Of a stretch of DNA of 9,349 nt, positions 6,792-9,349 are shown one piece after another (the first letter of the stretch is position 1; every line of letters starts with the position of its first letter). Location of the stretch: NCBI GenBank assembly GCA_022709605.1, contig JAKLIM010000122.1:1-9349 (forward strand), in the 5' to 3' direction. A program made the translations under genes and the position numbers. This DNA is from Bacteroidota bacterium. Its GTDB lineage: Bacteria > Bacteroidota > Bacteroidia > Bacteroidales > Paludibacteraceae. The notes under the pieces are model-generated. The model had not been told where the DNA came from and did no database searches. It saw only the letters and a list, made by a program, of their open reading frames with translations.

Positions 6792-8975
6792 TTAATTTGT
6801 TATTTCTTTGAATAAATAATTGCCTGTGAATGAGATTATTTTACCATTTATTTCTACATTTCGTTGCAAAGTAGTGCTAAAATCCTTGTTGGCAGAAATC
6901 AGTAAAAACGATTTGCCTTTTTTTGTTTCAAATTTCACTGCTGTTAAATCCTGATTTTCCTTCAAAACTTCGATATTTGCTATGTTCGACTGAAAATTAA
7001 CGGTTACTTCCCGCGATAAGTCGTACAATCCGTGAGGTTCAATTATCGATACAAAAGTGTGATTATCAGCATTCGTTTGGCGTAACATAAATGCCGCTTC
7101 GGGGCGCAAATTGAAATTCGGATCATTGGCGCCAAGTCGTGTCAGCAGAAACTGTGTGTTCGGATTGCAAAGGGTGGAAATGCTGTAAAAACGATTGGCA
7201 TTCACAAAAGTGAAGCAGGCATTGGGTTTTTCGGTTTTTCCGGTTGCTTCGAGCCAAAGGTGTTGGTAGCCATTAACGGTACCGAGAGGTTTTAATTCAG
7301 CTACATTATTTGTTGTTTCGAAAGTTGTTGAAACTAACTGACCACGGTAATAAAACGGAAAATCGAGTGTTTGCATTTTGTCTGCCATGACTTTGAAAAT
7401 ATCCACAATAATCGGATATTCAAAAGCCTCATGTTCGATCATTACGCTGGTTCGCTGCATTTTTACACCGGGATAGGCATTCGATTCGATACCTGAAACA
7501 ATTTGCATGTTTTTATTCGAAATATCGCTGTATTGTATCTCGGAATTAAAGTCAGACGATACTTTAATTTTTGAATCGAAATGACTGGTTTCATTTACTG
7601 TGACTGTGTTATGAGCAATGGATTGCATGGCCCAGGTGTAGTTTTCTTTGGTGTAATGACCTCCGTATTTTGGTTCAATATTCAAAAAACGTGCTGCGCC
7701 ATAGTCGGTGAGAATTTGATTTCCATTGTCGAAAAAAGAAAGCGACAATTTATCGTAATGACCATGCGAAAGTCCGTGTGAAGTGGCTTTAAAAGTTAAC
7801 AGCGATGAATTATTCCGTAAAAATGCAATGCCACCTTTATCACCATTTTCGCCATCGCGAACCAATATTGATTTAAAATCGTATGCTTTTATTTTGTTCT
7901 TTTTCAGGGCTTTGGCAGTTGCCAATCCGGCATCCGATACAAAAAAAGTTTCCTGTTGACGGGCAATACCTAACAACGACAGGTCTGTGGGATTATTTTT
8001 AAATGCAATATCCACTGCATAAACAATTTCCTGCGTTTTATAGGTTTTGGTCAATGCATCGTTCAGGTACACAATTTCGCCATTATATGCACATTGAACC
8101 AAGGTATTAACCGCTTTAAATAAAATTCCATCTCTGTAATTAAAAATCTTTAATTCAGGTTGTTGGTTCTGAATTACCTGCGCAAAAGTCATAAAAGGCC
8201 AGATAGCATAACGCTGATAATAAGGACCTTCGGTAAAATAACCATCGGGCGAAAATAATACATCGAGCTGTCGAATGAAGCCGGTTTTACCATCTTTTTT
8301 GGAGCCGTACAAAGCCATATCAACCAGGTTTTTATCTCCCATAACATAACCAATCATCCCCACAGCAGTTGTAGCCCACGTTCCGTGATTATGCATTTTG
8401 TTAAACACGGCATTGTTGGCCGGATTTCCGTTTGAAATAAACTCAGCGATTGGATAAAAAAGGTTTTTCTCAATAATTTTACGATCGCTTTCCGAAATAA
8501 AATTATACACACAATCGTACGCATTGGCTGTATGCACCAACCAAACCGATTCGTTCAAGGTTTGCCAGAAAATTTTGCCCGGAGTTTCGGATTTTACTGC
8601 AGGATGCAAACCGAGCGTAGGATACATTCCGGCATATTTCAACAACATATCGCGTACAAATTGAGCATAAACTTTCCGGCCTGTAAGCTGATAAAGCGTA
8701 CCACAGGCATTCATTTCGTAATAATTGTTTTTGTGTTTTTCGTGTGTGTAACCGCCACCACCATCTTTCGGTATGGGAACTGTTATCTCCGATTCAATTG
8801 CCTGGTCGGCAATTCGTTTTAGTTCGTCCACCGATTTATCGAAGGCAGGATATTTTCCCATCGACTTTCTTATTTCTTTCACGCCGTTTGGTGTCAGAAA
8901 TAATCCGGGATGTTGTGTGGCATTACTTGTTGAAAAAGCTATCGCCAGTAAAAAAATCAGAATTTGTAACTTCAT
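6792..8975 (-). CDS. PL17 alginate lyase (oligoalginate exo-lyase)
   Basis: This 727-residue protein has the two-domain PL17 layout: an (alpha/alpha) toroid of about residues 20-370 and a C-terminal beta-sandwich heparinase II/III-like domain. It should cleave alginate oligomers by beta-elimination and release unsaturated monouronate. A Sec signal peptide, MKLQILIFLLAIAFSTSNA, is visible with likely cleavage after Ala19. Conserved features are GGGGYTHEKHKNNY (72-85), MHNHGTW with Asn196 and His197, GPYYQRYA with Tyr252/253, HGLSHGHYD with His400, His404, His406 and Asp408 (probable zinc and structural site), and Tyr446. Asn196, His197, Tyr253 and Tyr446 line up in spacing with catalytic residues described for Saccharophagus Alg17c (Asn201, His202, Tyr258, Tyr450). 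No T9SS domain or lipobox is present, so a periplasmic location is likely. It starts 8 bp after the stop of the upstream T9SS-protein gene. Confidence 0.93.
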   Translation of the reverse strand: MKLQILIFLLAIAFSTSNATQHPGLFLTPNGVKEIRKSMGKYPAFDKSVDELKRIADQAIESEITVPIPKDGGGGYTHEKHKNNYYEMNACGTLYQLTGRKVYAQFVRDMLLKYAGMYPTLGLHPAVKSETPGKIFWQTLNESVWLVHTANAYDCVYNFISESDRKIIEKNLFYPIAEFISNGNPANNAVFNKMHNHGTWATTAVGMIGYVMGDKNLVDMALYGSKKDGKTGFIRQLDVLFSPDGYFTEGPYYQRYAIWPFMTFAQVIQNQQPELKIFNYRDGILFKAVNTLVQCAYNGEIVYLNDALTKTYKTQEIVYAVDIAFKNNPTDLSLLGIARQQETFFVSDAGLATAKALKKNKIKAYDFKSILVRDGENGDKGGIAFLRNNSSLLTFKATSHGLSHGHYDKLSLSFFDNGNQILTDYGAARFLNIEPKYGGHYTKENYTWAMQSIAHNTVTVNETSHFDSKIKVSSDFNSEIQYSDISNKNMQIVSGIESNAYPGVKMQRTSVMIEHEAFEYPIIVDIFKVMADKMQTLDFPFYYRGQLVSTTFETTNNVAELKPLGTVNGYQHLWLEATGKTEKPNACFTFVNANRFYSISTLCNPNTQFLLTRLGANDPNFNLRPEAAFMLRQTNADNHTFVSIIEPHGLYDLSREVTVNFQSNIANIEVLKENQDLTAVKFETKKGKSFLLISANKDFSTTLQRNVEINGKIISFTGNYLFKEITN

Positions 8976-8983
8976 TATTTCAA

Positions 8984-9349
8984 TTAAAGGATGATAATTT
9001 TTTTAGTTGTCATCTTATTTCCGGCATTAATCAATAATAAATAGATGCCTTTTTCAAGTTGCTTTTCGTAATTGATGCCCGGTTGAATTGTATTTTGGTA
9101 AATGCTTAATCCACTTGTATTTAAAATGGAAAAATTCCCGGATAGTTTTGAATTGAACCGAACATACTTATTTAAAATACTGTAATTTATAATTTCATCA
9201 AATAAATGGTTTGATATACCGGTTGAAGGATTATTAAAAAAAGCAGCACCAACTGTTTTTTTCTCCGGCATCGACATTGAAATATTTCCGTTTACGTCGC
9301 TTGCTCCCGGTAGTTTTGCATTTATTGAACGATCCCGACCTCTTATGTC
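8984..9349 (-). CDS. C-terminal part of a T9SS-exported protein, probably a polysaccharide lyase (N-terminus outside window)
   Basis: The frame is open through the window edge, so the 121 residues visible are the end of a larger protein. An internal ATG at 9275-9277 is unlikely to be the start, because coding sequence continues upstream (DIRGRDRSINAKLPGASDVN). The last 85 or so residues look like a type A T9SS sorting domain: FFNNPSTGISN, then short beta strands with 'ILNTSGLSIYQNTI', 'LEKGIYLLLINAG' and a lysine-rich end, KMTTKKIIIL. The type IX system would export the protein and anchor or release it at the surface. The 'D..G..R......GA' flavour before the sorting domain recalls the ends of parallel beta-helix lyases such as PL6. 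With PL17 next door an alginate lyase is plausible, but the catalytic part is not visible. It is the first gene seen of the minus-strand operon. Confidence 0.8.
   Translation of the reverse strand, partial: DIRGRDRSINAKLPGASDVNGNISMSMPEKKTVGAAFFNNPSTGISNHLFDEIINYSILNKYVRFNSKLSGNFSILNTSGLSIYQNTIQPGINYEKQLEKGIYLLLINAGNKMTTKKIIIL

Noticed and set aside
8532..9037. Plus-strand open frames antisense to PL17 and the T9SS gene
   Set aside because: They are antisense to conserved lyase codons, with no domain signal and no supporting upstream signals.
9275..9277. ATG as the start of a small independent 97-residue secreted protein
   Set aside because: The frame stays open and protein-like to the window edge, and T9SS sorting domains are C-terminal parts of larger proteins.

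Overview
The window looks like accessory DNA from a marine-type or polysaccharide-degrading Bacteroidota. The signs are a SusC/SusD pair, a C-terminal type IX secretion (T9SS) sorting domain, AT-rich genes without clear Shine-Dalgarno sites, and short AT-rich intergenic heptamer repeats. The lineage below phylum cannot be fixed from this sequence alone.

The main content is an alginate utilisation locus with two convergent arms. The + strand arm (about 117-4000) carries a 5'-truncated SusC-family TonB-dependent receptor and a complete SusD-family surface lipoprotein. The - strand arm (9349 down to 4080) carries, in transcription order, the C-terminus of a T9SS-exported protein (probably a lyase), a complete PL17 alginate lyase, a KdgF-type cupin, an ACS-family MFS transporter and an SDR family reductase. 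The first four genes of this arm are separated by only 8, 11 and 6 bp. The reductase follows after a 136-bp gap that contains a heptamer repeat. A perfect 15-bp stem between susD and the reductase gene can terminate both arms.

Read together, the genes describe a pipeline. A secreted lyase would cut polymer outside the cell, and SusC/SusD would bind and import oligomers. PL17 would release unsaturated monouronate, and KdgF would linearise it to 4-deoxy-L-erythro-5-hexoseulose uronate (DEH). The MFS protein would move the monomer across the inner membrane, and the SDR would reduce DEH to 2-keto-3-deoxygluconate (KDG). KDG kinase and KDPG aldolase are not in the window. The individual families are known, so this is a well-formed example of a described type of system rather than a new one.

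The strongest anomaly is at the left edge. Bases 1 to about 120 read cleanly on the - strand as an internal piece of an alpha-glucan phosphorylase, then switch at an AT-rich junction into the middle of the SusC barrel on the + strand. SusC therefore lacks its signal peptide, carboxypeptidase-like domain and plug. This is either an assembly chimera or a genomic rearrangement. The in-frame ATG at 33 is a by-product of the junction and not a true start. A second, milder oddity is an enlarged loop of about 80 residues after TM1 of the MFS transporter.
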